Origin: Leuconostoc inhae
GTDB lineage: Bacteria > Bacillota > Bacilli > Lactobacillales > Lactobacillaceae
Length of the DNA: 64,000 nt
NCBI RefSeq assembly: GCF_019656015.1
Contig: NZ_BPKW01000004.1
Location: 186,001 to 250,000, forward strand
Reading direction: 5' to 3'
The notes beneath the pieces are model-generated. The model was not told the DNA's origin and did no database searches. It was given only the letters and a program-made list of their open reading frames with translations. Positions 1-9,272 of the stretch are shown piece by piece. Within the stretch, counting starts at the first letter, position 1, and each line of letters begins with the position of its first letter. The translations under genes and the position numbers were made by a program.

Positions 1-2
1 TA

Positions 3-284
3 ATAGGTATCGGCTGGATTGCTATTATTTCTATACCATTTACGATATTGACTAATGCTTTAAACGGTAAACATGATGGCATTTATCTCGGATTATTTAA
101 TTGCTTCATATGCATTCCCCAAATCGTAGCTTCCATTGCAAGTTTTGCTATTTTTCCACTTGTTGGACATTCAATGGCACATATGTTAGCTATTGCTGGT
201 GTGGCGTTAATAATTGGTGGTTGCTTAATTTGGATAGTTAAAGAAGATGATTCACAAACAGACAGAATAAAAAAAGGAATATAA
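3..284 (+). CDS. MFS sugar transporter, C-terminal part
   Basis: Partial gene: the window opens inside it, and the frame is open from base 3. About 93 residues remain, holding two hydrophobic membrane segments and a short charged tail ending in KKGI. The pattern 'G-x-YLGLFN...PQIV' about 60 residues before the end is typical of the last helices of sucrose/maltose-type proton symporters (GPH/SLC45-like MFS). The GH13 glucosidase starts 4 nt after its stop, so the pair probably forms a transport-plus-hydrolysis operon for an alpha-glucoside. The substrate cannot be fixed from this fragment. Confidence 0.75.
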   Translation: MGIGWIAIISIPFTILTNALNGKHDGIYLGLFNCFICIPQIVASIASFAIFPLVGHSMAHMLAIAGVALIIGGCLIWIVKEDDSQTDRIKKGI

Positions 285-287
285 CTC

Positions 288-1964
288 ATGACAAAGAATA
301 TTAAATGGTGGCAAAAAGCGGTGGTGTATCAAGTTTATCCGCGTTCATTTCAAGATGCTAACGGTGATGGCATTGGGGATTTACAAGGCATTGAGCAAAG
401 ATTAGATTATATTGAAAAATTAGGCGCAGATGTTATCTGGTTGAATCCAGTTTACGCTTCTCCTGATCAAGATAATGGCTATGATATTTCTGATTATGAA
501 GACATCAACGCTAAGTTTGGCGACATGGCTGATTTTGACCGCTTATTGAAAAAAGCACATGATAAAAATATTAAAATATTAATGGATTTGGTTGTTAATC
601 ATACGTCCGATCAACATCAATGGTTTATTGAAAGTCGCTCTTCAAAAGATAACGATAAACGTGATTTTTATATTTGGCGAGATTCAGTTAATGGCCATGA
701 ACCAAACAATTGGGGTTCATTCTTCTCGGGTCCAGCATGGAAATTCGATGAAGCAACTGGCCAATATTATTTACATTTATTTGCTGAAGGGCAACCTGAT
801 TTGAACTGGGTTAATCCTAAAGTGCGTCAATCGGTCTTTGATATGATGAATTTCTGGGTGGATAAAGGAATTGATGGTTTTCGAATGGATGTCATTTCTT
901 TAATTTCGAAACCTGATGGTTTGCCAGATGGCGTAGTCCCTGAGGATGGTGAATATGGTAACTCAGATCAGGCTGTTGCTAACGGCCCACACGTTCACGA
1001 ATATCTTAAAGAAATGCGTCAAAAAGTTCTAAACAGAGCTGATATGATGACAGTTGGTGAAGCATCTGGTGTTGATATCGATAATGCCATTAAATACGCT
1101 GACAAAGATACGTCTGAATTGAACATGGTTTTCCAATTTGAACATATGGGATTAGATAATAATCCTAATCCAGCGCTTGGAAAATGGTACGATAAAAAAG
1201 TAAGCTTGATTGATTTAAAACAAAATTTGTCAAAATGGCAAAATAAACTAGCTGATAAGGCATGGAATTCACTTTATTGGGACAATCACGATCAAGCACG
1301 TGCTGTGAGCCGATATGGTGATGATCGACCAGAATACCGTGTTGTTTCAGCTAAAATGGCCGCAACATTACTTCACTTCATGCAGGGAACGCCTTATATT
1401 TATCAAGGTGAAGAAATTGGTATGACCAATGCTTATAATTTAAAACGCTCAGATTTTGATGATATCGAAATTAAAAATGCCTTTAAGTATTTGATTGATA
1501 AAGATCACTTAATAGACGAAAAAACGATGTTGCGTTATGTTCATGCAAAAGGCAGAGATAATGCAAGGACACCGATGCAGTGGGATGACAGTCAAAACGC
1601 TGGCTTTACTACAGGTGAACCTTGGCTTAAGTTAAATGATAATTTTCAAACAATTAATGTGCAGGCTGCATTAGCTGATCCAAATTCAATTTTCTATTAT
1701 TATCAAAAACTTATTCGTTTGCGTCATGAGTTAACTATTATGACAACGGGGACATATCAGCTCTTAGACCCAAATGACGATCAAGTCTATGCTTATCGAC
1801 GTGTGGATGATGATGAGCAACTACTTGTTATTAACAATTTTACTGACCAAACGTTAACACGTGATTATCACGTAGCTAAGAATGCTGAAGTGTTAATTAG
1901 TAACTATGGCGATGATCAAGGCAATACTTTACGTCCTTACGAATCAAAAGTTTATCGGTTTTGA
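288..1964 (+). CDS. GH13 alpha-glucosidase, oligo-1,6-glucosidase type
   Basis: 558-residue intracellular glycoside hydrolase (no signal peptide) of the GH13 oligo-1,6-glucosidase/dextran glucosidase group. It hydrolyses terminal alpha-glucosidic bonds of small oligosaccharides. Visible motifs: VVNHTSD (about 102-108), GFRMDV with nucleophile Asp201, VGEAS with acid/base Glu258, and NHD with Asp335. Val202 after the nucleophile is the residue associated with alpha-1,6 preference; maltases usually carry Ala/Thr. Start has a good SD (aaaaagga). It follows a sugar symporter by 4 nt, so isomaltose or isomaltulose use is likely (inference); trehalose-6-P hydrolase is less likely. Confidence 0.9.
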   Translation: MTKNIKWWQKAVVYQVYPRSFQDANGDGIGDLQGIEQRLDYIEKLGADVIWLNPVYASPDQDNGYDISDYEDINAKFGDMADFDRLLKKAHDKNIKILMDLVVNHTSDQHQWFIESRSSKDNDKRDFYIWRDSVNGHEPNNWGSFFSGPAWKFDEATGQYYLHLFAEGQPDLNWVNPKVRQSVFDMMNFWVDKGIDGFRMDVISLISKPDGLPDGVVPEDGEYGNSDQAVANGPHVHEYLKEMRQKVLNRADMMTVGEASGVDIDNAIKYADKDTSELNMVFQFEHMGLDNNPNPALGKWYDKKVSLIDLKQNLSKWQNKLADKAWNSLYWDNHDQARAVSRYGDDRPEYRVVSAKMAATLLHFMQGTPYIYQGEEIGMTNAYNLKRSDFDDIEIKNAFKYLIDKDHLIDEKTMLRYVHAKGRDNARTPMQWDDSQNAGFTTGEPWLKLNDNFQTINVQAALADPNSIFYYYQKLIRLRHELTIMTTGTYQLLDPNDDQVYAYRRVDDDEQLLVINNFTDQTLTRDYHVAKNAEVLISNYGDDQGNTLRPYESKVYRF

Positions 1965-1992
1965 AATGCCTGCTTGAAATTGGCTAATTAAC

Positions 1993-2021
1993 TTGACTTT
2001 GCATGACTTTAAAGATATGAT
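1993..2021 (+). promoter_or_regulatory. Promoter of the hisS-aspS T-box transcript
   Basis: TTGACT at 1993-1998, 17-nt spacer, TATGAT at 2016-2021. It lies 29 nt after the glucosidase stop and would start transcription near 2029, just ahead of the T-box leader. This suggests hisS-aspS is transcribed independently of the sugar genes. Confidence 0.7.
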
Positions 2022-2028
2022 TAGACCA

Positions 2029-2256
2029 TATATTAAAGCCGATGAATTGGAAAAATCATAGTTTGGATAAACAGAAATTTTGCGGACGATGTGAGCAAAA
2101 CGACAACATGATTTGTGACACCTTGGAGGTCACTGTTGTTTAAGACAGTGCGTGGGAGCGCGATAAGCTTTCAAAGTGGTGTTGAAAAACATCAATATCT
2201 AAGGTGGTACCGCGCAAAAGCGCCCTTAACGAGTAATCGTTGAGGGCGCTTTTTCA
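2029..2256 (+). promoter_or_regulatory. T-box riboswitch of hisS-aspS
   Basis: tRNA-sensing leader. The conserved T-box AAGGTGGTACCGCG is at 2201-2214, directly before an intrinsic terminator (2219-2254: agcgccctt/gagggcgct then T-run). A distal stem-I segment 'cgatgtgagc' is seen at about 2090. The specifier region holds GACAC at 2117-2121, which reads GAC (Asp) and, shifted by two, CAC (His). Uncharged tRNA would stabilise the antiterminator and switch on both synthetase genes. The stem borders are approximate. Confidence 0.93.
2219..2254 (+). terminator. T-box-controlled terminator
   Basis: Stem AGCGCCCTTAAC/GTTGAGGGCGCT around a short loop, followed by a T-run; 5' part overlaps the antiterminator pairing of the T-box at 2201-2214. 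Confidence 0.9.
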
Positions 2257-2331
2257 GGTTAGATATTAAAATTTTAAAGGAGAATATGTTGCTACTTTAG
2301 TACAAAGTATTGTAGCGACAGTTAAATAAAA

Positions 2332-3629
<1,298 letters not shown>

Positions 3630-3630
<1 letters not shown>

Positions 3631-5396
3631 TGAAACGAACAGCATATGCAGGACTAATAGATGAAAAATATCTTGGACAAACAGTTACTTTGTCAGGATG
3701 GGTACAAAAACGCCGTGATTTTGGAGATCTTATCTTTGTTGATTTACGTGATCGTGAAGGTATCGTGCAATTGACTTTTAATGCAACTAATCAGAGCGCA
3801 TTATCAGTGGCAGAAGAGATGCGCAGTGAATATGTCATATCAATTACTGGTCTAGTTGTTAATCGAAATGACAATCAAGTTAATGATAAGATTCAGTCGG
3901 GAAAAATTGAAATTAATGTCACGAAGGCAAAAATCTTAGCCACCTCAAAAACACCACCATTTTATATTGAAAACGATGTCAATGCAAACGAAGAATTGAA
4001 ATTAAAATATCGTTACTTAGATTTGCGCCGTCCAGAAATGCAACAAAATTTACGCATTCGTTCAAAAATCATGTCAAGTGCCATGCACTTTATGGACCAA
4101 AATGATTTTATCAACATTGAGACACCAATTTTAGCTAAATCAACACCTGAAGGTGCACGAGACTATCTTGTGCCCTCAAGAATATTTCCTGGCTCATTCT
4201 ATGCTTTACCACAATCACCACAGTTGTTTAAACAGCTTTTAATGGGTGCTGGATTTGATCGTTATTTTCAAATTGCACGTGCTTTTCGTGATGAAGATTT
4301 AAGAGGTGATCGTCAACCAGAATTCACACAAATGGATGTTGAAACATCATTTATGTCAGCGGACGAAATTCGGACTTTAGTTAACGCATGGGTTAAAACG
4401 ATGATGCATGATGTTGTGAATTTTGATCTGGATACAACACAAATCCCAACATTGACTTGGAAGGAATCTATGGATAGATTTGGGACTGATAAGCCGGATC
4501 TACGCATTGCTTATGAATTAACAGATCTATCATCACTTGTTAAAACATCAGATTTTGGCGTCTTTGCCAATGCTATTAAAGCAGGTGGCGTTGTCAAAAC
4601 TATAGCTGTCCCAGGTGGAGCCGACAAATATTCACGCAAAGATATTGATAAATTAGCACAATACATTGAACGTTTTGGAGCTAAAGGCTTAGCTTGGTTA
4701 AAGGTGACTGACAAGGGACTTAAGGGCCCAATTGCAAAGTTTTTCTCAGAGGGAGATGATTTAATTCACGCAGCTGGCGCCAAAGTTGGTGATTTACTAT
4801 TGTTTGGTGCAGGTCGGACGGATGTTGTTGCGGCAACATTAGATTATTTACGACGTCAAACCGCCAAGGATTTAGGATTAGTTAATCAAGAAAATCCATG
4901 GGCCTTTGCTTGGATTGTTGATTGGCCATTATTCGAGTATTCTGAAGATTTTGATCGTTGGATTGCAGCACACCACCCATTCACTATGCCAAACGAAGAA
5001 GATCTTCATTATTTAGATGAAGGTGAAGACCCACATAAAGCACATGCACAAAGTTACGACTTGGTTTTGAATGGTTATGAGCTAGGATCTGGTTCAATTC
5101 GTATTAACAGTATGGATATCCAAGAGAAAATGCTAAAGGCGCTTGGATTTACACCTGAAGCAGCCCATGAAGCTTTTGGTTTCTTACTAGAAGGTATGGC
5201 GTTTGGTTTTCCACCAATGGGAGGCATTGCCCTTGGATTGGATCGGTTGGCCATGTTACTAGCAGGACAAGAAAATATTCGCGAAGTCATTGCTTTCCCT
5301 AAAAATTCACGTGCTACAGAACCCATGACTCAAGCACCTACGCGTGTTGACGATAAGCAATTAAATGATCTTGGTTTGTCTGCGACAGAAATTTAA
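3630..5396 (+). CDS. aspS: Aspartyl-tRNA synthetase
   Basis: 588-residue bacterial-type AspRS: N-terminal OB-fold anticodon-binding domain (about 1-110), catalytic core with motif 2 [18 protein letters not shown] (about 217-234), an inserted GAD domain (about 300-420), and motif 3 [14 protein letters not shown] near 530. Its ATG overlaps the hisS TAA by one base, so translation is coupled. Expression should follow the upstream T-box, whose specifier contains an Asp codon. Full length and no anomalies. Confidence 0.98.
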
Positions 5397-5530
5397 TCAG
5401 TAAAATGTAAAAATGTTATAATAGTAGAATAAGTGTTTTATAAATTATAATTATTATGTTTTTATAGTCAATAGATTAAACGATTTAAAATACATTATTT
5501 AAAGGAAATGTGCGAGTAAGTACAAAAATC

Positions 5531-6397
5531 ATGCAAAAATTTTTCCATAATTTTATGAAACATCGTTATACAGGCCGCATTGGAGGAGCTATATTTTATG
5601 CTGTAATTGTTGCTGTTGCAATGAACTATTTTTGGCGACCAGGGCACATTTATTCGTCTGGTTTTACAGGATTTGCGCAATTGGTTTCAACATCGACCGG
5701 TGGGAAGATTCCTGTTGCATTAGCATTAGCTTTGGTTAATTTACCCATGTTAATTATTGCTTGGTGGCAATTATCATGGCGATTTGCAACTTTTACAACG
5801 TTAGCAGTGTTATTGAGCGCAGCGTTAATGCCACTATTTGATACGACACGTGTATTAACATCAGATCCGTTAATTAATGCATTGTTTGGTGGTGCTTTAA
5901 ACGGCATGGCAGTTGGGACGGCACTAAGATATGGTGTTGGTACTGGGGGCCTTGACGTTATTGGACTTTTAGTTAAAAAAAGATTTGGTCTTAAAATGGG
6001 ACCAGTCAACTTAGGATTCAACGCTTTAATTATGATTGGTGCCGGCCTAACTTATGGTTGGAAATATGCGCTTTACTCTATTGTTGGCGTTATTGTGAGT
6101 TCTCGAATGATTGATGCATTCTTTACAAGACAGCAGCAGATGCAGGTTATGATTATCACGACGAAACCTGAGGAAATGGTGCAGGGCATTTATGACAATA
6201 TGCGGCGTGGTGTGACGATTATCAACGATGCACAGGGTGGTTATACTGGTGAAAAGCGTGCAGTACTGTTAACTGTCATTACACAACAAGAACGTTTTGA
6301 ATTACGAGAAGCCATTAAATCTGTTGACGAGCATGCTTTCTCATCAACTTGGAAAATTGAGCATACGGTTGGACGGTTCTATGAGCCAGAGTTATAA
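5531..6397 (+). CDS. YitT family membrane protein (DUF161/DUF2179)
   Basis: Integral membrane protein, 288 residues from ATG 5531. Several hydrophobic helices cover about residues 20-200, followed by a soluble DUF2179 domain (about 205-285, 'VMIITTKPEEMVQGI...RGVTII'). The typical 'GxxxFAxxxNYFWRPGHIYSSGFTGFAQL' beginning and 'GTGGLDVIGLLVKKRFG' are present. Function unknown in this family. A GTG at 5510 lies only 3 nt from the SD aaagga (5501-5506), too close; a 5-bp hairpin (5509-5524) would place that SD 8 effective nt from ATG 5531, so I prefer the latter. Own promoter likely (TATAAT at 5417). Confidence 0.88.
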   Translation: MQKFFHNFMKHRYTGRIGGAIFYAVIVAVAMNYFWRPGHIYSSGFTGFAQLVSTSTGGKIPVALALALVNLPMLIIAWWQLSWRFATFTTLAVLLSAALMPLFDTTRVLTSDPLINALFGGALNGMAVGTALRYGVGTGGLDVIGLLVKKRFGLKMGPVNLGFNALIMIGAGLTYGWKYALYSIVGVIVSSRMIDAFFTRQQQMQVMIITTKPEEMVQGIYDNMRRGVTIINDAQGGYTGEKRAVLLTVITQQERFELREAIKSVDEHAFSSTWKIEHTVGRFYEPEL

Positions 6398-6489
6398 AAA
6401 TAATTAAGATGGTCATAAAACAAGTTTAAAAATCATAGTCACTTTAACAGTTAAATATATTGAAAAATAGTATATAGGTGGTGTGATAA

Positions 6490-7311
6490 ATGCATTTAAG
6501 ATCAGATGAGGTGCAGCAAGAAATCTATAACCTGATTTTGAATCCTGCCACAAGACAATGGGAACGTGACTTGCTATTACAGGCAAAGGATGAGCAGTCT
6601 GGCGTGCGATTTAATGACCGCCTTGATGTACTAAATAATGGTCTGAAACCTTTAGCTACAAGAAATAATTTAACACCAGATGTGATGGATTTTTATTTAA
6701 AAATAAATGGACAACCACAAACAGATTCACAAGATAAAGTGGCATTGCATGCGGCACCAAATCCGCCTTATCAAGAACGCGCAATCTTTGCTGGTGGCTG
6801 CTTTTGGTGTATGGTTGAACCATTTGATAGGCTTCCTGGTATCATTTCTGTTATTTCTGGCTATACTGGTGGTAATTGGCGTCAACCAACATATGATCAG
6901 GTTGTTGGGCAATATACTGGACATGTTGAAGCGGTTGAAATATTGTTTGATAGACGATTGATATCATACCAACAGTTAGTAGATATTTATTGGCAATTGA
7001 TTGATCCAACCGATGATTTAGGTCAAATTGATGATCGTGGTGATAATTATCGACCCATTATTTTTGTAAATGATGCGCAACAACGTCAAATTGCTGAACA
7101 ATCAAAACAAACAGTTATTGCAGCGCATCGTTATACACGACCGATTGTTGTAGCAATCGAGAATGCCACAACATTTTGGCTTGCTGAAAATTTTCATCAA
7201 GATTTTTATAAAAAAAATAAAGGTCGTTATCGCAAAATAAAGCAGTCACGGCGATTGTATTTTCTTTTACAACGGCTAACTATTAATATACATCGATTGT
7301 TTAAAAAATAA
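6490..7311 (+). CDS. msrA: Peptide methionine sulfoxide reductase MsrA with extra N-terminal domain
   Basis: Reduces methionine-S-sulfoxide in proteins. The MsrA core spans about residues 96-250 with catalytic [12 protein letters not shown] (Cys at about 103), [27 protein letters not shown] and the end motif [12 protein letters not shown]. At 273 residues it is longer than usual (about 170-180) because of a roughly 90-residue helical N-terminal extension without a motif I recognise, plus a basic tail rich in R/K. SD aggtggtg precedes ATG 6490. Stands alone; no MsrB partner in the window. Confidence 0.95.
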   Translation: MHLRSDEVQQEIYNLILNPATRQWERDLLLQAKDEQSGVRFNDRLDVLNNGLKPLATRNNLTPDVMDFYLKINGQPQTDSQDKVALHAAPNPPYQERAIFAGGCFWCMVEPFDRLPGIISVISGYTGGNWRQPTYDQVVGQYTGHVEAVEILFDRRLISYQQLVDIYWQLIDPTDDLGQIDDRGDNYRPIIFVNDAQQRQIAEQSKQTVIAAHRYTRPIVVAIENATTFWLAENFHQDFYKKNKGRYRKIKQSRRLYFLLQRLTINIHRLFKK

Positions 7312-7378
7312 AGCGTATGTTCAGATTATTTTGATATGGCTGAAGCACTAAAAAACATTATATGTTACAATAGATTTT

Positions 7379-7458
7379 GTACTAGGGGCGCCGAAAATGG
7401 CTGAGAAGAACTCTTTGAACCTGAACCAGATTATACTGGCGTAGGAAAGTGCGACACT
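7379..7458 (+). promoter_or_regulatory. TPP riboswitch 1 (tandem pair)
   Basis: Thiamin pyrophosphate aptamer: ACTAGGGGCGCC start, GGCTGAGA core (7399-7406), CTTTGAACCTGAACC, and closing GCGTAGGAAAGT (7439-7450). Preceded by an extended -10 (TGTTACAAT, ending 7371) and followed by its own terminator at 7477-7509. Confidence 0.95.
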
Positions 7459-7476
7459 AATTATTTTTTTAGGTGG

Positions 7477-7509
7477 CATTTTTCTTTAGTATGAGAAAAA
7501 TGTTTTTTT
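7477..7509 (+). terminator. Terminator after TPP riboswitch 1
   Basis: Nine-bp perfect stem CATTTTTCT (7477-7485) / AGAAAAATG (7494-7502) followed by seven T. Located between the two aptamers, so the first riboswitch can stop transcription alone. Confidence 0.85.
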
Positions 7510-7546
7510 ATTGTCTAAAAAATGATGTCAAGAACTAAATAATAAT

Positions 7547-7636
7547 CACTAGGGGTGTCATAATGACTGAGATGATATTTATCTGTCCCTTTGAACCTGA
7601 TCTAGTTGATGCTAGCGTAGGAAAGTGAACACAACT
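7547..7636 (+). promoter_or_regulatory. TPP riboswitch 2 (tandem pair)
   Basis: Second complete TPP aptamer: CACTAGGGGTGTC, GACTGAGA core (7565-7572), CCCTTTGAACCTGATC, GCTAGCGTAGGAAAGTG (7611-7627). The P3 arm differs in length from copy 1, so the copies are diverged rather than a fresh duplication. Followed by a terminator at 7673-7711. Confidence 0.95.
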
Positions 7637-7672
7637 GTTAATGGGTCCGATTAATCAGACGAAAAACGGCAA

Positions 7673-7711
7673 AAGTGTCTCCTTATTACTATGTATAAGG
7701 GACATTTTTTT
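7673..7711 (+). terminator. Terminator after TPP riboswitch 2
   Basis: Stem TGTCTCCTTAT / ATAAGGGACA (one bulge) with a T-run of seven, about 90 nt upstream of thiW. Expected to form when TPP is bound to the second aptamer. Confidence 0.85.
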
Positions 7712-7799
7712 CATTTAATGAAGGGATAAATAAGAACATGTAATAAGAAAATGAATTTGTACAGCATGAGAACGATTAGATAATCAGGGAGCAACTAAA

Positions 7800-8303
7800 A
7801 TGAATTTACAAATTAAAAAAATGACCATTGTGACAATCATGATTGCACTAGATGTGGTGCTATCACCAGTTTTTAGAATAGAGGGCATGGCACCAATGTC
7901 AAGTGTTATGAATATTATTGCAGGTGTATTATTAGGACCATTGTATGCTGTAATTATGGCGATAATTACTGGTATTATTAGAATGGTTGTATTAGGAATA
8001 CTACCATTGGCATTAACAGGGGCAGTTTTAGGTGCTCTTGGCTCAGCAATTTTTTATAAATATGGGCACAATATGTATTGGGCAATGTTTGGTGAGATTC
8101 TAGGGACAGGTGTAGTTGGGTCGTTACTATCATACCCAGTTATGGTATGGTATACTGGCTCTCAGCAAGGCATGTATTGGTTTATTTATACGCCACGTTT
8201 TATTGGTGCAACTTTGATTGGCTCAGTCATTGCTTATTTTATTTTAGTGAGGTTAACAAAGATTTATGCTTTTAACCATGCACAAGATATGTTTTTAAGG
8301 TGA
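7800..8303 (+). CDS. thiW: Thiamin-precursor ECF transporter S component ThiW
   Basis: 167-residue, highly hydrophobic membrane protein with about six helices. It matches the ThiW family, the substrate-binding component of an energy-coupling-factor transporter for the thiazole precursor of thiamin (start 'MTIVTIMIALDVVLSPVFRIEGMAPMS', then GVLLGPLYAV). It would share EcfA/EcfT modules encoded elsewhere. Placement behind two TPP riboswitches and directly before thiM (4 nt apart) supports thiazole uptake followed by phosphorylation. SD cagggag precedes ATG 7800. Confidence 0.92.
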   Translation: MNLQIKKMTIVTIMIALDVVLSPVFRIEGMAPMSSVMNIIAGVLLGPLYAVIMAIITGIIRMVVLGILPLALTGAVLGALGSAIFYKYGHNMYWAMFGEILGTGVVGSLLSYPVMVWYTGSQQGMYWFIYTPRFIGATLIGSVIAYFILVRLTKIYAFNHAQDMFLR

Positions 8304-8307
8304 GAAT

Positions 8308-9132
8308 ATGATAACTAATATGAAAGAAATAGCACAATTAATGCCGTTTAAATGTGTACCATTAATTCATTGTATTACTAATGACATTACCTTAGAGACT
8401 CTCGCAAACACAGTTTTATATTTAGGTGGGAAACCTATCATGAGTAGTGACACGCGTGAATTCCATTATTTGTTTCAAACAACGAATGCAGTATTGTTGA
8501 ACATGGGGAGATTGACTTTATCTCACGAAAAAAGTTTAAGAGTAGCAGGCAATCTATCTGTAGCGACAAATAAGCCAATTGTTGTTGATTTAGTTGGTTA
8601 TGGGATCACGATGCAACGCCAACAATTAGGGTTGTCCTTGGTTGCCAATCAACCAACAATTGTTAAGGGGAATATTTCTGAAATGAGGCGATTTGTTGGT
8701 TTATCAACATCTGCGCGTGGTGTAGATAGTGACATTGCAGATCAAGATGAAAACGCTTTGAATACACTGATAGTGGCTCTGAAAAAACTAACTAATGCAT
8801 ATCCAAATACAGTATTTGTCGCTACAGGGGCTCAGGATATTATTGTTGACAGGTATCAATGTATCATATTAAGAAACGGCGTGCCGCAGCTCGATAATTT
8901 TGTTGGTACTGGTGACATAGTTGGTGCGATGATGGCTACGCTTCTCGGAGCAGGCGTAAAAGCATGGGAAGCTAGTTTATTTGCTGTTAGTTATCTGAAT
9001 ATTGCAGCTGAAATTGCAGCTGAGAAAACAATTGGCATGGAAGATTTTCGAAGAGAAACGCTTAATCAAATCAGTTTATTAAAAAACGATGTTAATTGGT
9101 CGACTGCTATTCGCTATTTTGATAAGGTTTGA
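8308..9132 (+). CDS. thiM: Hydroxyethylthiazole kinase
   Basis: 274-residue cytoplasmic kinase phosphorylating 4-methyl-5-(2-hydroxyethyl)thiazole for thiamin salvage. N-terminal PLIHCITNDIT, the middle PIVVDLVGYG and VKGNISEM, and the C-terminal anion-hole motif DNFVGTGDIVGAMMATLLG are family hallmarks; the ribokinase-fold Cys/Asp near GTGD is present in the form GTGDIVG. Cotranscribed with thiW. No thiD or thiE is adjacent, so the pyrimidine branch and coupling step must be elsewhere. Ends 15 nt before a strong terminator. Confidence 0.95.
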   Translation: MITNMKEIAQLMPFKCVPLIHCITNDITLETLANTVLYLGGKPIMSSDTREFHYLFQTTNAVLLNMGRLTLSHEKSLRVAGNLSVATNKPIVVDLVGYGITMQRQQLGLSLVANQPTIVKGNISEMRRFVGLSTSARGVDSDIADQDENALNTLIVALKKLTNAYPNTVFVATGAQDIIVDRYQCIILRNGVPQLDNFVGTGDIVGAMMATLLGAGVKAWEASLFAVSYLNIAAEIAAEKTIGMEDFRRETLNQISLLKNDVNWSTAIRYFDKV

Positions 9133-9146
9133 AATTGTAAAAATAA

Positions 9147-9189
9147 AATGCTTTACACGATCGAAACTAGTATCGTGCAAAGCATTTTT
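9147..9189 (+). terminator. Terminator of thiW-thiM
   Basis: Stem AAATGCTTTACACGAT / ATCGTGCAAAGCATTT with a short loop, then T-run; nearly perfect 15-bp arms. Confidence 0.9.
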
Positions 9190-9272
9190 ATATTAAAAAA
9201 ACTACTAAATTATGAAAAAAGATCTCTGTTGATGATCTAGACATGAGTTGATAGACGGGTTACGATAGGAAT

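Noticed and set aside
83-289. Antisense open frames opposite large genes (for example 83-289, 2447-2755, 11954-12394, 34253-34588)
   Set aside because: They lie opposite well-supported coding regions, have no SD and no family resemblance; they are by-products of codon bias on the other strand.
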